Source: Bordetella petrii (GTDB lineage: Bacteria; Pseudomonadota; Gammaproteobacteria; Burkholderiales; Burkholderiaceae_B). From it: 64,000 bases of DNA. The notes below the pieces were generated by a model. That model saw only the letters and a program-made list of their open reading frames with translations. It was not told the origin of the DNA and searched no databases. Of the stretch, positions 37,910-46,805 are shown one piece after another (position 1 is the first letter of the stretch; each line of letters begins with the position of its first letter). A program made the position numbers and the translations under genes. The stretch spans positions 534,286 to 598,285 of the forward strand of contig NZ_JAFMZZ010000004.1 in assembly GCF_017356245.1 (NCBI RefSeq), written 5' to 3'.

Positions 37910-38829
37910 TGGCGCGCCTGAGCCTGCCCGCGCTGGCGGCGCTGTGCGGCGCCCTGCTGGCCGCCGCGCCGAACGCCCATGGACAGCCGGTGCTGGACGA
38001 CGGGATGACGCCGGCCCAGGCGCGCGCCCGGCTCGGCCTGCTGGGCCTGGCCCGGCAGGCGGTGCTGCCGCGCGGCGACGGCCTGCGCGATGTGCGCGTG
38101 GATGTGATCGTGCCGGCCGGGCCGGCCCCTGCCCGCGGGTGGCCGGTGCTGTACCTGCTGGACGGCAACGCCACCCTGCAGGCCCTGGCCGATGCCGGCA
38201 GGCCTGCCGCGGCGGTGCTGGTGGGCATCGGCTACGACATCGATGCCCGCCTGGATGTGGACGCGCGCGCCTGGGACTACACGCCGCGGCCGCCCCACGC
38301 CGGCCGTTCAGGCGGGGCGGACCCGCGCCAGTCCGGCCGCCGCAATGGCGGCGCCGATGCCTGGCTGGATCTGATCGAGCAGCGCGTCAAGCCGCTGGTG
38401 CGCGCGGCCGCGCCCATCGACGCGGCGAGCCAGACGCTGTACGGGCACTCCTACGGCGGCCTGTTCGTGCTGCACGCCCTGCGCGTCCGCCCCCAGGCGT
38501 TCCAGCGCTACGTGGCGGCCAGCCCGTCGCTGTGGTGGCGCGCGCCCTACATGGCCGAACGCCTGCGTACGCTGGACACGGCCGCCTGCTGCGCGGCGGC
38601 GCCGCGGCAGCTGTACCTGTGGGTGGGAGAAGCGGAACGGTCGCGCCGGGAACGCGACAGGCCGGGGCCCGCGGCTTCCAGCGCTGGCGCCGGCGCGCGG
38701 GCACTGGCGGCCGAACTGGGCGGCAAAGAAGGGCTGGCGGTGCACTACCGCAGCTTTCCGGGCCTGGGGCATGGCGCGATGCTGCCGGTGTCGGCGCGCG
38801 AAGCGGCGCGCATCTCCGCCCTGCCCTGA
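37909..38829 (+). CDS. Periplasmic alpha/beta hydrolase, IroE-like siderophore esterase
   Basis: A 306-residue exported protein; the signal peptide ends near residue 25 (PNAHGQ). The esterase core shows GWPVLYLLDGNATLQAL, the nucleophile elbow GHSYGGLFVLHALRV (catalytic Ser), AASPSLWWRAPYM and a late His in GLGHGAMLP. This is the Fes/IroE/putative esterase (PF00756) family; IroE cleaves cyclic catecholate trilactones in the periplasm. It shares one base with the receptor stop, so both are made together. It may linearise the siderophore taken up by the receptor. Confidence 0.85.
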   Translation: MARLSLPALAALCGALLAAAPNAHGQPVLDDGMTPAQARARLGLLGLARQAVLPRGDGLRDVRVDVIVPAGPAPARGWPVLYLLDGNATLQALADAGRPAAAVLVGIGYDIDARLDVDARAWDYTPRPPHAGRSGGADPRQSGRRNGGADAWLDLIEQRVKPLVRAAAPIDAASQTLYGHSYGGLFVLHALRVRPQAFQRYVAASPSLWWRAPYMAERLRTLDTAACCAAAPRQLYLWVGEAERSRRERDRPGPAASSAGAGARALAAELGGKEGLAVHYRSFPGLGHGAMLPVSAREAARISALP

Positions 38830-38863
38830 TGCAGGCGCGGCATGGCAGTGTCTGGCGGGCTGA

Positions 38864-38956
38864 CAGGTGTCTGGCTCCGCAGGCGCCAGACACCGAAGCG
38901 GGCGGAGACTGTCTCGGCTATACGGTGTCAGGCACCCTTCGGGAGCCTGACACCTG
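38864..38956 (+). repeat. Double-hairpin intergenic repeat, copy 4
   Basis: Hairpins GGTGTCTGGC...GCCAGACACC (38866-38893) and GGTGTCAGGC...GCCTGACACC (38924-38954), linker GAAGCGGGCGGAGACTGTCT then CGGCTATAC. The arms of the first hairpin differ from those of the second by a compensated A/T swap. It lies between converging genes: 34 bases after the esterase stop, 14 before the pstB stop. Confidence 0.93.
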
Positions 38957-38970
38957 CCGATCCGGCCGGA

Positions 38971-39759
38971 TCAGCCGAAGCGGCCGGTGATGTAGTCTTC
39001 GGTTTCTTTGCGGGCCGGCTTGACGAAGATCTGGTCGGTTTCGCCGAATTCCATCAGTTCGCCCAGGTACATGTAGGCGGTGTAGTCGGAGCAGCGCGCC
39101 GCCTGCTGCATGTTGTGCGTCACGATGACCACGGTGTAGTCGTTCTTCAGTTCGGCGATCAGCTCTTCGATCTTGGCGGTGGAAATCGGGTCGAGCGCCG
39201 AGCAAGGTTCGTCCAGCAGCAGCACTTCGGGCTTGATGGCCACTCCGCGCGCAATGCACAGGCGCTGCTGCTGCCCGCCCGACAGGCTGTTGCCGCTTTG
39301 ATGCAGCTTGTCTTTCACTTCGCCCCACAGCGCGGCCTTGGACAGCGCCCATTCCACGCGCTCGTCCATTTCGCCCTTGGACAGGCGCTCGAACAGGCGC
39401 ACGCCGAACGCGATGTTGTCGTAGATGCTCATGGGAAACGGCGTGGGCTTCTGAAACACCATGCCGATCTTGGCGCGGATCAGCGAAATATCGGTCTTGG
39501 AGGTCAGCAGGTTTTCGCCGTCGAGCATGATTTCGCCCTCGGCGCGCTGGCCCGGGTACAGCTCGAACATGCGGTTGAAGGTGCGCAGCAGCGTGGATTT
39601 TCCGCAGCCCGACGGGCCGATGAACGCGGTGACCTTGTTTTCGCGGATCGACATGTTCACGTTGCGGATGGCATGGAACTTGCCGTAGTAGAAGTTCAGG
39701 TCCTTAACTTCGATCTTGGCTTTGGCGGCGGGGGCGGCGGTAGCAGCGGTGTTTTCCAT
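38971..39759 (-). CDS. pstB: Phosphate ABC transporter ATP-binding protein PstB
   Basis: A 262-residue ATPase with Walker [20 protein letters not shown], the PstB-specific [20 protein letters not shown], signature [18 protein letters not shown], Walker [17 protein letters not shown] and the switch His in [10 protein letters not shown]. It energises high-affinity phosphate import by PstA and PstC. An Ala-rich stretch precedes the domain. Downstream on this strand is a repeat and a convergent gene; phoU, which often follows pstB, is not in the window. Confidence 0.97.
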   Translation of the reverse strand: MENTAATAAPAAKAKIEVKDLNFYYGKFHAIRNVNMSIRENKVTAFIGPSGCGKSTLLRTFNRMFELYPGQRAEGEIMLDGENLLTSKTDISLIRAKIGMVFQKPTPFPMSIYDNIAFGVRLFERLSKGEMDERVEWALSKAALWGEVKDKLHQSGNSLSGGQQQRLCIARGVAIKPEVLLLDEPCSALDPISTAKIEELIAELKNDYTVVIVTHNMQQAARCSDYTAYMYLGELMEFGETDQIFVKPARKETEDYITGRFG

Positions 39760-39800
39760 TTATCTTCCCGAGGCCGGCGCGCGCGGGCGCCGGCGTGCAA

Positions 39801-40658
39801 TCACGATTTGCGGAACAGGTTGCGGGCCAGGATGTTGATGCCCAGCACCAGCAGGGTGATCAGGGTGGCGCCGGCCCAGGCCAGGTTGTTCCAGTCCTGG
39901 AACGGACTGGCCGCGTATTGGTAGATGACCACCGGCAGGTTGGCCATGGGCTGGTTCATGTTCATCGACATGAACTGGTTCGACAGCGCCGTGAACAGCA
40001 GCGGCGCGGTTTCGCCCGAGATGCGGGCGATGGCCAGCAGGATGCCGGTGATGATGCCGGACTTGGCGGCGCGATAGCACACCAGGGTGATCATGCGCCA
40101 CTTGGGGCAGCCCAGCGCGGCGGTGGCTTCGCGCAGGCTGTTGGGCACCAGCAGCAGCATGTTGTCGGTGGTGCGCACCACCACCGGGATCACCAGGATG
40201 GCCAGCGCCAGCGAACCGGCCCAGCCCGAATAGTGCCCCACCTGGGCCACGTACACGGCATAGATGAACAGGCCGATGATGATCGACGGAGCCGACAGCA
40301 GCACGTCGTTCAGGAAGCGCGTGGCCGGAGCCAGCCAGCCGCGCTGGCCGTATTCGGCCAGGTAGGTGCCGGCCAGGATGCCCACCGGCGTGCCCACCAG
40401 GGTGCCCACGCCGGCCATCAGCAGGCTGCCGGTGATGGCGTTGATCAGCCCGCCCTGCTGGCCCGGCGGCGGCGTGATTTCGGTAAACAGCGTCAGCGAC
40501 AGCGCCGGCGCGCCCTTGAACACCAGCGTCAGAATGATCCAGAACAGCCAGAACAGCCCGAACATCAGGGTTGCCAGCGAAATCGTCAGCATCACCTTGT
40601 TGACCAGGTGGCGCCGGCGATAGATGCCGTTCTTCATGTTGAGTACGGATTCAGCCAT
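39801..40658 (-). CDS. pstA: Phosphate ABC transporter permease PstA
   Basis: A 285-residue protein with six hydrophobic helices. It carries [30 protein letters not shown], the cytoplasmic EAA-type loop [29 protein letters not shown] (in two parts), and [11 protein letters not shown]. The start [11 protein letters not shown] at 40658 gives the normal length; a longer frame continues back into pstC without support. It lies 20 bases after pstC and 41 before pstB. Confidence 0.95.
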   Translation of the reverse strand: MAESVLNMKNGIYRRRHLVNKVMLTISLATLMFGLFWLFWIILTLVFKGAPALSLTLFTEITPPPGQQGGLINAITGSLLMAGVGTLVGTPVGILAGTYLAEYGQRGWLAPATRFLNDVLLSAPSIIIGLFIYAVYVAQVGHYSGWAGSLALAILVIPVVVRTTDNMLLLVPNSLREATAALGCPKWRMITLVCYRAAKSGIITGILLAIARISGETAPLLFTALSNQFMSMNMNQPMANLPVVIYQYAASPFQDWNNLAWAGATLITLLVLGINILARNLFRKS

Positions 40659-40678
40659 GTGTTTTTCCCGGTGCTCGC

Positions 40679-41695
40679 TCAGGTTTTCTTGCCTTCGGCC
40701 GCCGACAGGCGCAGCAGCAGCACCTTCGAGCATGCCAGCACCACCGTGGTGATCAGGAACAGGATCAGGCCCAGTTCGAGCAGCGCGGACTTCTGCATGC
40801 CGCCCGCTTCGTTGAATTCGTTGGCCAGCGCGGAAGCAATGGAGTTGCCCGGCGAGAACAGCGAATCGGGCCAGCGGAAGGCGTTGCCGATGACGAAGGT
40901 GACCGCCATGGTCTCGCCCAGGGCGCGGCCCAGGCCCAGCATGATGCCGCCGATGACGCCCGACTTGGTGAAAGGCAGCACCACGCGCCACATGACTTCC
41001 CAGGTCGTGCTGCCCAGCCCGTACGCCGATTCTTTCAGCATGGGCGGAACCAGTTCGAAGACGTCGCGCATGACGGCGGCGATGAACGGGATGATCATGA
41101 TGGACAGGATCAGGCCCGCCGTGAAGATGCCGATGCCGAAGGGCGGGCCGGCGAAAATGCCGCCGATCAGCGGCAGGCTGCCCAGCGTGGCGATCAGCCC
41201 GGGCTGCACGTATTCCTGGAAGATCGGCACGAACACGAACAGGCCCCACATGCCGTAGATGATGGACGGGATGGCGGCCAGCATTTCAACGGCGGTGCCC
41301 AGCGGGCGGCGCAGCCAGGCGGGCGACAGTTCGGTCAGGAAGATGGCGATGCCGAACGACACCGGCACGGCGATGATCAGCGCGATGGCCGAGGTGAGCA
41401 GCGTGCCCACGATGGGCACCACGGCGCCGAAGTGCTGCTTGACCGGATCCCAGTCGTTGGTCCAGAGAAACGACAGGCCGTATTCCGCCAGGGTTTCGCG
41501 GCTGCCGTAGATCAGCGACGCCATGATGGCCGCCAGCAGGATGAACACCAGGAAGGCGAACAGCCGGGTCAGGTTCTTGAACAGCGCATCCATTAGCGCG
41601 TTTTTGCTTTGCTTCATAGGCGAGGGCGTGCCGGTGGTGACGGAATCCGTCTCGCGGGACGGTAGCAACACCGTATTATCCATTACCGCGCTCAT
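40679..41695 (-). CDS. pstC: Phosphate ABC transporter permease PstC
   Basis: A 338-residue protein with six helices after a cytoplasmic N-terminal tail of about 45 residues. Family motifs: [32 protein letters not shown] in the first helices, [21 protein letters not shown] and the EAA loop [21 protein letters not shown], then [16 protein letters not shown]. The start at 41695 has AAGGAAA upstream. It forms the phosphate channel with PstA. Confidence 0.95.
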   Translation of the reverse strand: MSAVMDNTVLLPSRETDSVTTGTPSPMKQSKNALMDALFKNLTRLFAFLVFILLAAIMASLIYGSRETLAEYGLSFLWTNDWDPVKQHFGAVVPIVGTLLTSAIALIIAVPVSFGIAIFLTELSPAWLRRPLGTAVEMLAAIPSIIYGMWGLFVFVPIFQEYVQPGLIATLGSLPLIGGIFAGPPFGIGIFTAGLILSIMIIPFIAAVMRDVFELVPPMLKESAYGLGSTTWEVMWRVVLPFTKSGVIGGIMLGLGRALGETMAVTFVIGNAFRWPDSLFSPGNSIASALANEFNEAGGMQKSALLELGLILFLITTVVLACSKVLLLRLSAAEGKKT

Positions 41696-41796
41696 GGATG
41701 GGCTTTCCTTGGAGGACGCTTCGGAACAGGCGCGCCGGGCGGCGCGACCTGGCACACGGGCCCGCAGGCCCGTGCGCCATGAACTGCAGACTGCGT

Positions 41797-42837
41797 TTAC
41801 TTCCAGACCGGCTTGCCGTCGGCGCTCTTGATTTCGCCCCAGGCGGCGCGGATTTCAGCCGTGACCGAATCGGGCAGCGGCACGTAGTCCAGCGCTTCGG
41901 CCGACTTGTTGCCATTTTTGAAGGCCCAGTCGAAGAATTCCAGCACGGCGCGGCCTTGCTCGGGCTTGTCCTGCACCTTGTGCACCAGGATGAAGGTGGC
42001 GGCGGTGACGGGCCACGATTCGGCGCCCGGCTCGTTGGTCAGCACCACGCCCATGCCGGGCGCGCTCTTCCAGTCGGCGTTGGCGGCTGCGGCGGCGAAG
42101 GCCGACTGCTCGGGCTGCACGAACTTGCCATCCTTGTTCTGCAGCTGGGTCCAGGCCAGCTTGTTCTGCTTGGCGTAGGCGTATTCGACGTAGCCGATCG
42201 AGTTCTTCAGCTGGCCGACGTAGGCGGCGACGCCTTCGTTACCCTTGCCGCCCTGGCCGGTGGGCCACTTCACGGCTTTGCCTTCGCCCACTTTTTCTTT
42301 CCATTCGGGCGAGACTTTCGACAGGTAGTTGGTCCAGCCGAAGGTCGTGCCCGAACCGTCGGAACGGTGCACCACGATGATGTCGGCCGCGGGCAGCTTG
42401 GCGTCGGGGTTCAGCGCCTTGATGGCGGCGTCGTCCCACTTCTTGACCTTGCCCAGGAAGATGTCGGCCAGCACGGGGCCCGACAGCTTCAGCTGGCCCG
42501 GCTTGATGCCTTCGATGTTGACCACCGGCACGGTGCCGCCGATCACGGCCGGAAACTGCAGCAGGCCGTTCTTTTCCAGGTCGGCAGCCTTGAGGGGGTC
42601 GTCCGAGGCGCCGAAATCGACCGTCTTGGCCTTGATCTGCTGCTGGCCGCCGCCCGAGCCGATCGACTGGTAGTTCACGGCGTTGTTAGTGGCGGCCTTG
42701 TAGTCGGAAGCCCACTTGGCGTAGACGGGGTACGGGAATGAAGCGCCGGCGCCGGTGATATTGGCGGCCTGCACGGCGAAGGCAGCGCCGCTCAGGGCGA
42801 CGCCGATGGTAATTTGCTTGAAGACACGGTTGAACAT
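41797..42837 (-). CDS. pstS: Phosphate-binding periplasmic protein PstS
   Basis: A 346-residue exported protein with a signal peptide ending AVQAA near residue 24. Phosphate-contact motifs: [14 protein letters not shown] at the mature N-terminus, [22 protein letters not shown], and [16 protein letters not shown]. It delivers phosphate to PstCA. The start at 42837 follows GAAGGAACC. First gene of pstSCAB; 101 bases of spacer before pstC. A PhoB-type box lies upstream. Confidence 0.97.
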   Translation of the reverse strand: MFNRVFKQITIGVALSGAAFAVQAANITGAGASFPYPVYAKWASDYKAATNNAVNYQSIGSGGGQQQIKAKTVDFGASDDPLKAADLEKNGLLQFPAVIGGTVPVVNIEGIKPGQLKLSGPVLADIFLGKVKKWDDAAIKALNPDAKLPAADIIVVHRSDGSGTTFGWTNYLSKVSPEWKEKVGEGKAVKWPTGQGGKGNEGVAAYVGQLKNSIGYVEYAYAKQNKLAWTQLQNKDGKFVQPEQSAFAAAAANADWKSAPGMGVVLTNEPGAESWPVTAATFILVHKVQDKPEQGRAVLEFFDWAFKNGNKSAEALDYVPLPDSVTAEIRAAWGEIKSADGKPVWK

Positions 42838-42909
42838 TCGGGTTCCTTCTGTGCTCGTTGAGGAAGTCGCGGCGGGCTGACTGCGCCCGTCTGATCGCCG
42901 ACGCAACGA

Positions 42910-42943
42910 ATGTTAGAAGCGCAACATGACAAGACCGTGACAG
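42910..42943 (-). promoter_or_regulatory. PhoB box and -10 of the pst operon
   Basis: On the minus strand CTGTCAC-GGTC-TTGTCAT (42943-42926) is a 7-4-7 direct repeat matching the PhoB consensus at 12 of 14 repeat positions. Ten bases later stands TAACAT (42915-42910), the -10-like hexamer; the second half of the box takes the place of the -35. The leader to the pstS ATG would be about 65 bases. Confidence 0.75.
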
Positions 42944-42968
42944 TCACATACGCGACATGCGCCGCGCC

Positions 42969-42995
42969 CGCCCCGGGGGGCAGCCCCCTGGGGCG
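42969..42995 (-). terminator. Strong G+C hairpin after ppk
   Basis: CGCCCCGGGGGGC (42969-42981) and GCCCCCTGGGGCG (42983-42995) can form a stem with one mismatch, just after the ppk stop at 43003. There is no T-run, so it may act with Rho or as a message-end stabiliser. It separates ppk from the pst promoter. Confidence 0.5.
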
Positions 42996-43002
42996 CCGCC
43001 CC

Positions 43003-45075
43003 CTATCCCAGGCGCTCCATCAGGAAATCGTGCAGATTGAAGGGCGCGCGGCGGCTGCGCACCCGGGCATAGGTGCCGTCGGACTGCTGCTGCCAGGCCA
43101 GCTGGTTGTCGCGCAGGGCATAGGTGAAGGCCTCGTCGATGACCCGCTTCTTGAGCGCCTTGTCGGCCACCGGGAAAGCCACCTCGACCCGGCGGAAGAA
43201 ATTGCGGTCCATCCAGTCGGCGGATGACAGGTACACGGTTTCCTCGCCGTCGGCATGGAAATAGAACACCCGCGAGTGCTCGAGGAAGCGCCCCACGATG
43301 GAACGCACCCGGATATTGTCTGACAATCCGGGCACCCCGGCCCGCAGGGCGCATACCCCGCGCACCACCAGGTCGATTTTCACCCCCGCCTGGCTGGCCT
43401 TGTACAGCTCGGCGATGATCTGCTCTTCGAGCAGCGAGTTCATCTTGGCCATGATGCGGGCCTTGCGGCCGGCCTTTGCGGCCCGGATTTCGGCCCGGAT
43501 CAGGGCCATCATGGTCTCGTGCAGGGTGAAAGGCGACTGCAGCAGCGCCTTCAGGCTGCGCCGGGCTCCCAGGCCGGTAAGCTGGGTAAAGACCTTGTCC
43601 ATGTCCTCGCACAGGCGCGGATCGGCCGTCAGCAGGCCGAAATCGGTGTACAGCCGCGCGGTGCGGGGATGGTAGTTGCCGGTGCCCAGGTGGGCGTAGC
43701 GGCGCAGCCGGCCCTTTTCGCGGCGCAGCACCAGGGCCATCTTGGCGTGCGTCTTGTGGGCCACGACGCCGTACACCACGTGCGCCCCCACCTCTTCCAG
43801 GCGGGCCGCCCAATTGATGTTGGTCTGCTCGTCGAAGCGGGCCATCAGCTCGACCACCACCGTCACTTCCTTGCCGGCGCGCGCCGCGGCCAGCAGGATC
43901 TGCATCAGCTCGGAGTCTTCGCCGGTGCGGTAGATGGTCTGCTTGATGGCCATGACGTCGGGATCCAGCGCGGCAGCCGTCAGGAAATCGATAACGGGCT
44001 GGAATGACTGGTACGGATGGTGCAGCAGCCGGTCGGCCTCGGCCACGGCCGCGAACAGCTCGGCCGGCTTGTCGGCCACGCGCTCGAACGGCGGCGGCAC
44101 CGTGCCGTGGTGCGGCGGGAAGACCAGGTCGGGGCGCGTGCCGGCATTGCACAGCTGCATCAGGCGCGACAGGTTCACCGGGCCGTTGACGCGGTAGGTG
44201 TCTTCCGCGGTAAGCGAGAACTCGCGCTGCAGGTAGGCTTCCAGGTCGGGAGGGGTAAGGCGGTCGATTTCCAGGCGCACGGCCGCCCCGAAGTTGCGCT
44301 GCGACAGCTCGCCCTGCAGGGCGTGGCGCAGGTTGGTGACTTCTTCTTCGTCGACGAACAGGTCGCTGTTGCGCGTTACCCGCCACTGGTAGCAGCCCAG
44401 CATTTCCAGCCCCGGGAACAGCTCGCCCACGAAGGCTCGCAGCAGCGAGGTGAGCAGGACATAGCCGTCGGGCTGGCCCGAAATCTCGGGCGGCATCTTG
44501 ATCAGCCTCGGCAGCGCCCGCGGGGCCTGCACCACGGCGATCGAGGCCTGGCGGCCGAAGGCGTCGGCGCCCGACAGCGCCACGATGAAGTTCAGGCTTT
44601 TGTTGTAGACGCGGGGAAACGGGTGGGCCGGGTCGAGCCCGATGGGCGTCAGCAGCGGCATGACGTCGCGGTTGAACACGTTGCGCGCCCACTGCTGCTG
44701 CTCGGCGTTCCATTCAGAGGCATGGTGCAGCGCAATGCCCTCGGCGTCCAGGCGCGGCAGGATGTCGTCGTTCAGCAGGCTGTACTGGCGGTCGACCAGT
44801 GCGTGCACTTTTTCCTGGACGCGCGCGAAGGCCTCGGCCGGCGTGCGGCCATCGGGCCCCACCAGCGCGGGGTTCTGCCGCTGCTGTTCTTTCAGGCTGG
44901 AAATACGGATTTCGAAGAACTCGTCCAGGTTCGAACTGACAATGCACACATAGCGCAGGCGTTCGAGCAGCGGCACCCGGGGATTTTCCGCCATCGCCAG
45001 GACCCGTTCGTTGAATTTCAGCAGTGACAGCTCGCGGTTCAGGAACGGAGGCTCAACGGACGGACGAGTCGACAT
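43003..45075 (-). CDS. ppk: Polyphosphate kinase
   Basis: A 690-residue PPK1. It contains the N-terminal RELSLLKFNERVLAMA and SSNLDEFFEIRI, the head domain, and two catalytic PLD-like domains: IKQTIYRTGEDSEL, VAHKTHAKMALVLRR (the autophosphorylated His in HAKM), LGTGNYHPRTARLYTDFGLL, and the second His in FLEHSRVFYFHADGEE. PPK1 makes polyphosphate reversibly from ATP. The start MSTRPSVEPPFLNREL at 45075 has only a weak GGGATCC before it; an in-frame ATG at 45087 is the alternative. A PhoB-type box precedes it. It is divergent from ppx. Confidence 0.96.
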   Translation of the reverse strand: MSTRPSVEPPFLNRELSLLKFNERVLAMAENPRVPLLERLRYVCIVSSNLDEFFEIRISSLKEQQRQNPALVGPDGRTPAEAFARVQEKVHALVDRQYSLLNDDILPRLDAEGIALHHASEWNAEQQQWARNVFNRDVMPLLTPIGLDPAHPFPRVYNKSLNFIVALSGADAFGRQASIAVVQAPRALPRLIKMPPEISGQPDGYVLLTSLLRAFVGELFPGLEMLGCYQWRVTRNSDLFVDEEEVTNLRHALQGELSQRNFGAAVRLEIDRLTPPDLEAYLQREFSLTAEDTYRVNGPVNLSRLMQLCNAGTRPDLVFPPHHGTVPPPFERVADKPAELFAAVAEADRLLHHPYQSFQPVIDFLTAAALDPDVMAIKQTIYRTGEDSELMQILLAAARAGKEVTVVVELMARFDEQTNINWAARLEEVGAHVVYGVVAHKTHAKMALVLRREKGRLRRYAHLGTGNYHPRTARLYTDFGLLTADPRLCEDMDKVFTQLTGLGARRSLKALLQSPFTLHETMMALIRAEIRAAKAGRKARIMAKMNSLLEEQIIAELYKASQAGVKIDLVVRGVCALRAGVPGLSDNIRVRSIVGRFLEHSRVFYFHADGEETVYLSSADWMDRNFFRRVEVAFPVADKALKKRVIDEAFTYALRDNQLAWQQQSDGTYARVRSRRAPFNLHDFLMERLG

Positions 45076-45106
45076 ACTGGATCCCATGGAGGAGGACAAA
45101 GCCCTG

Positions 45107-45140
45107 GTTTTACTGCAGTTAAATGACGATTCCATGACAT
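45107..45140 (-). promoter_or_regulatory. PhoB box and -10 of ppk
   Basis: On the minus strand ATGTCAT-GGAA-TCGTCAT (45140-45123) is a 7-4-7 direct repeat agreeing with the PhoB consensus at 11 of 14 repeat positions. Ten bases further is TAAAAC (45112-45107). The geometry is the same as at the pst promoter. Confidence 0.6.
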
Positions 45141-45249
45141 TGCAGCTAACCCGCTAGGGTACGCCAAAACCGGGGCGCGCGGCGGCCCGGCCGGGCTGTC
45201 ATATCGGTTATCTATAATCGGCCCACTCACAGTCTTACCGACATACCGC

Positions 45250-46740
45250 ATGGATCATCTTCTGGCCGCCGTAGACCTCGGCTCCAACAGCTTTCGCCTC
45301 TCGATCGGGCGGGTCGTCCAGCAAGAAGACGGCGCGCAGGCCATCTACCAGATCGACCGCCTGAAAGAAACAGTGCGGCTGGCGGCGGGCCTGGACCAGG
45401 ACAAGCGGCTGGGCGAAGCGGCGGTCGAGCGCGCCGTGGCAGTACTGGAACGCTTCGGCGAACGGCTGCACAGCTTCCACCCCAGCCGGGTTCGCGCGGT
45501 GGCCACCAACACCTTCCGGGTGGCCCGCAACACGCCCGAATTCCTGCCCCGCGCCCAGGAAGCGCTGGGCTTCCCCATTGAAGTGATAGCCGGGCGCGAA
45601 GAGGCCCGGCTTATTTTTTCCGGGGTAGTCCATACACTGCCGTCCTCGCCCAACCGGCGCCTGGTGATCGACATCGGCGGCGGCTCTACCGAAGTCATCA
45701 TCGGCAAGGGCTTCGAACCGGGCCTGATGTCGTCGCTGTACATGGGCTGTGTCAGCTACAGCCGGCAATTCTTTCCCGACGGCGCGGTAGACGCCCACCA
45801 GATGAAGCAGGCCGAACTGGCGGCGCGGCGCGAAATCGAGATCATCGCCAAGCAGTACCGCAAGACCGGCTGGAAAGAAGCCTATGGCTCGTCGGGCACC
45901 GCCAAGGCGCTGTACGCCATCCTGACCGAATGCGGGTTTTCCGACCGGGGCATCACGCGGGCGGGCCTGAACCGGCTGAAAGACCGCATCATCCGCTCGG
46001 GCCGCGTCATTCCGCAGGAACTGCCCGGCATCAAGCTCGAACGCGCCGACGTGCTGCCCGGCGGGCTGGCCATCATGAGCGCCCTGTTCGACGAGCTGGG
46101 CATCGAAGTCATGCATACCGGCGACGGCGCGCTGCGGCTGGGGGTGCTGTACGACCTGCTGGGCCGCGACGCGGCGCACGACAAGCGCGATGAATCGGTG
46201 CAGCAGTTCATGAAGCGCTATCACATCGACGCCAACCAGGCCCAGCGGGTCCGCCAGGCGGCGCTGTCGTTCTTCGATTCGATCTATCCGGCCGACAACG
46301 GCCGCACCGAGCTGCGCAATGCGCTGGGCTGGGCGGCCGACCTGCACGAAGTGGGCCTGTCCATCGCCCACAACGCATACCACAAGCACACCGCCTACGT
46401 GCTGGGCAATGCCGACATGCCGGGGTTCTCGCGCGCCGACCAGCAACTGCTGGCCCTGCTGGCGCTGGGGCACCAGGGCAAGCTGGCCAAGCTGGAATCG
46501 CTGGTGCGCGACCGCAGCCAGTGGGTGGCCATTCTGTGCCTGCGGCTGGCGGTGCTGCTGCTGCGCCGCCGCGCCGATATCGCGCAAATGCCGCTGACGG
46601 TGTCGGTGCGCGGCGATTCGATCGTGGTGCGGGTCAACCGGGCCTGGCTGGCCAAGCACCCGCTCAGCGATTTCACGCTGCGCGCCGAAGAATCAGAATG
46701 GCGAAAAGTCGGTTTCTCGTTCGAGCTGCTTGAGTTCTAG
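45250..46740 (+). CDS. ppx: Exopolyphosphatase (Ppx/GppA family)
   Basis: A 496-residue enzyme. The actin-like N-terminal half has AAVDLGSNSFRLSIGRVV, VRAVATNTFRVARN, the EVIAGREEARLIFSGV motif with the catalytic Glu, and VIDIGGGSTEVIIGKG (phosphate loop). The C-terminal half is HD-like (AALSFFDSIYP, GWAADLHEVGLSIAHNAYHKHTAY). It hydrolyses polyphosphate ends and may act on pppGpp. A TATAAT -10 is at 45213-45218; the -35 is unclear. It is divergent from ppk and converges with the olsB-like gene. Confidence 0.95.
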   Translation: MDHLLAAVDLGSNSFRLSIGRVVQQEDGAQAIYQIDRLKETVRLAAGLDQDKRLGEAAVERAVAVLERFGERLHSFHPSRVRAVATNTFRVARNTPEFLPRAQEALGFPIEVIAGREEARLIFSGVVHTLPSSPNRRLVIDIGGGSTEVIIGKGFEPGLMSSLYMGCVSYSRQFFPDGAVDAHQMKQAELAARREIEIIAKQYRKTGWKEAYGSSGTAKALYAILTECGFSDRGITRAGLNRLKDRIIRSGRVIPQELPGIKLERADVLPGGLAIMSALFDELGIEVMHTGDGALRLGVLYDLLGRDAAHDKRDESVQQFMKRYHIDANQAQRVRQAALSFFDSIYPADNGRTELRNALGWAADLHEVGLSIAHNAYHKHTAYVLGNADMPGFSRADQQLLALLALGHQGKLAKLESLVRDRSQWVAILCLRLAVLLLRRRADIAQMPLTVSVRGDSIVVRVNRAWLAKHPLSDFTLRAEESEWRKVGFSFELLEF

Positions 46741-46803
46741 CCGCAGCGGACGGGTGGCCCGGCGGATCAGCCGGATGCGCAAGCGCCGCAGCAGCCTGCG
46801 CAT
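46693..46803 (-). pseudogene. Short basic reading frame after olsB, possible olsA remnant
   Basis: A 36-codon frame starts two bases after the olsB-like stop (MRRLLRRLRIRLIRRATRPL...) and runs into the 3' end of ppx on the opposite strand before a TGA. OlsB genes are often followed by olsA, whose products begin with a basic/hydrophobic helix. This could be the remaining start of such a gene, or chance. It has no membrane segment or acyltransferase motif. Confidence 0.25.
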
Positions 46804-46805
46804 GA

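Noticed and set aside
45196..45213. A third PhoB box before ppx (CTGTCAT-ATCG-GTTATCT)
   Set aside because: Only the first half fits; the second half differs at most positions and the spacing to the TATAAT is wrong.
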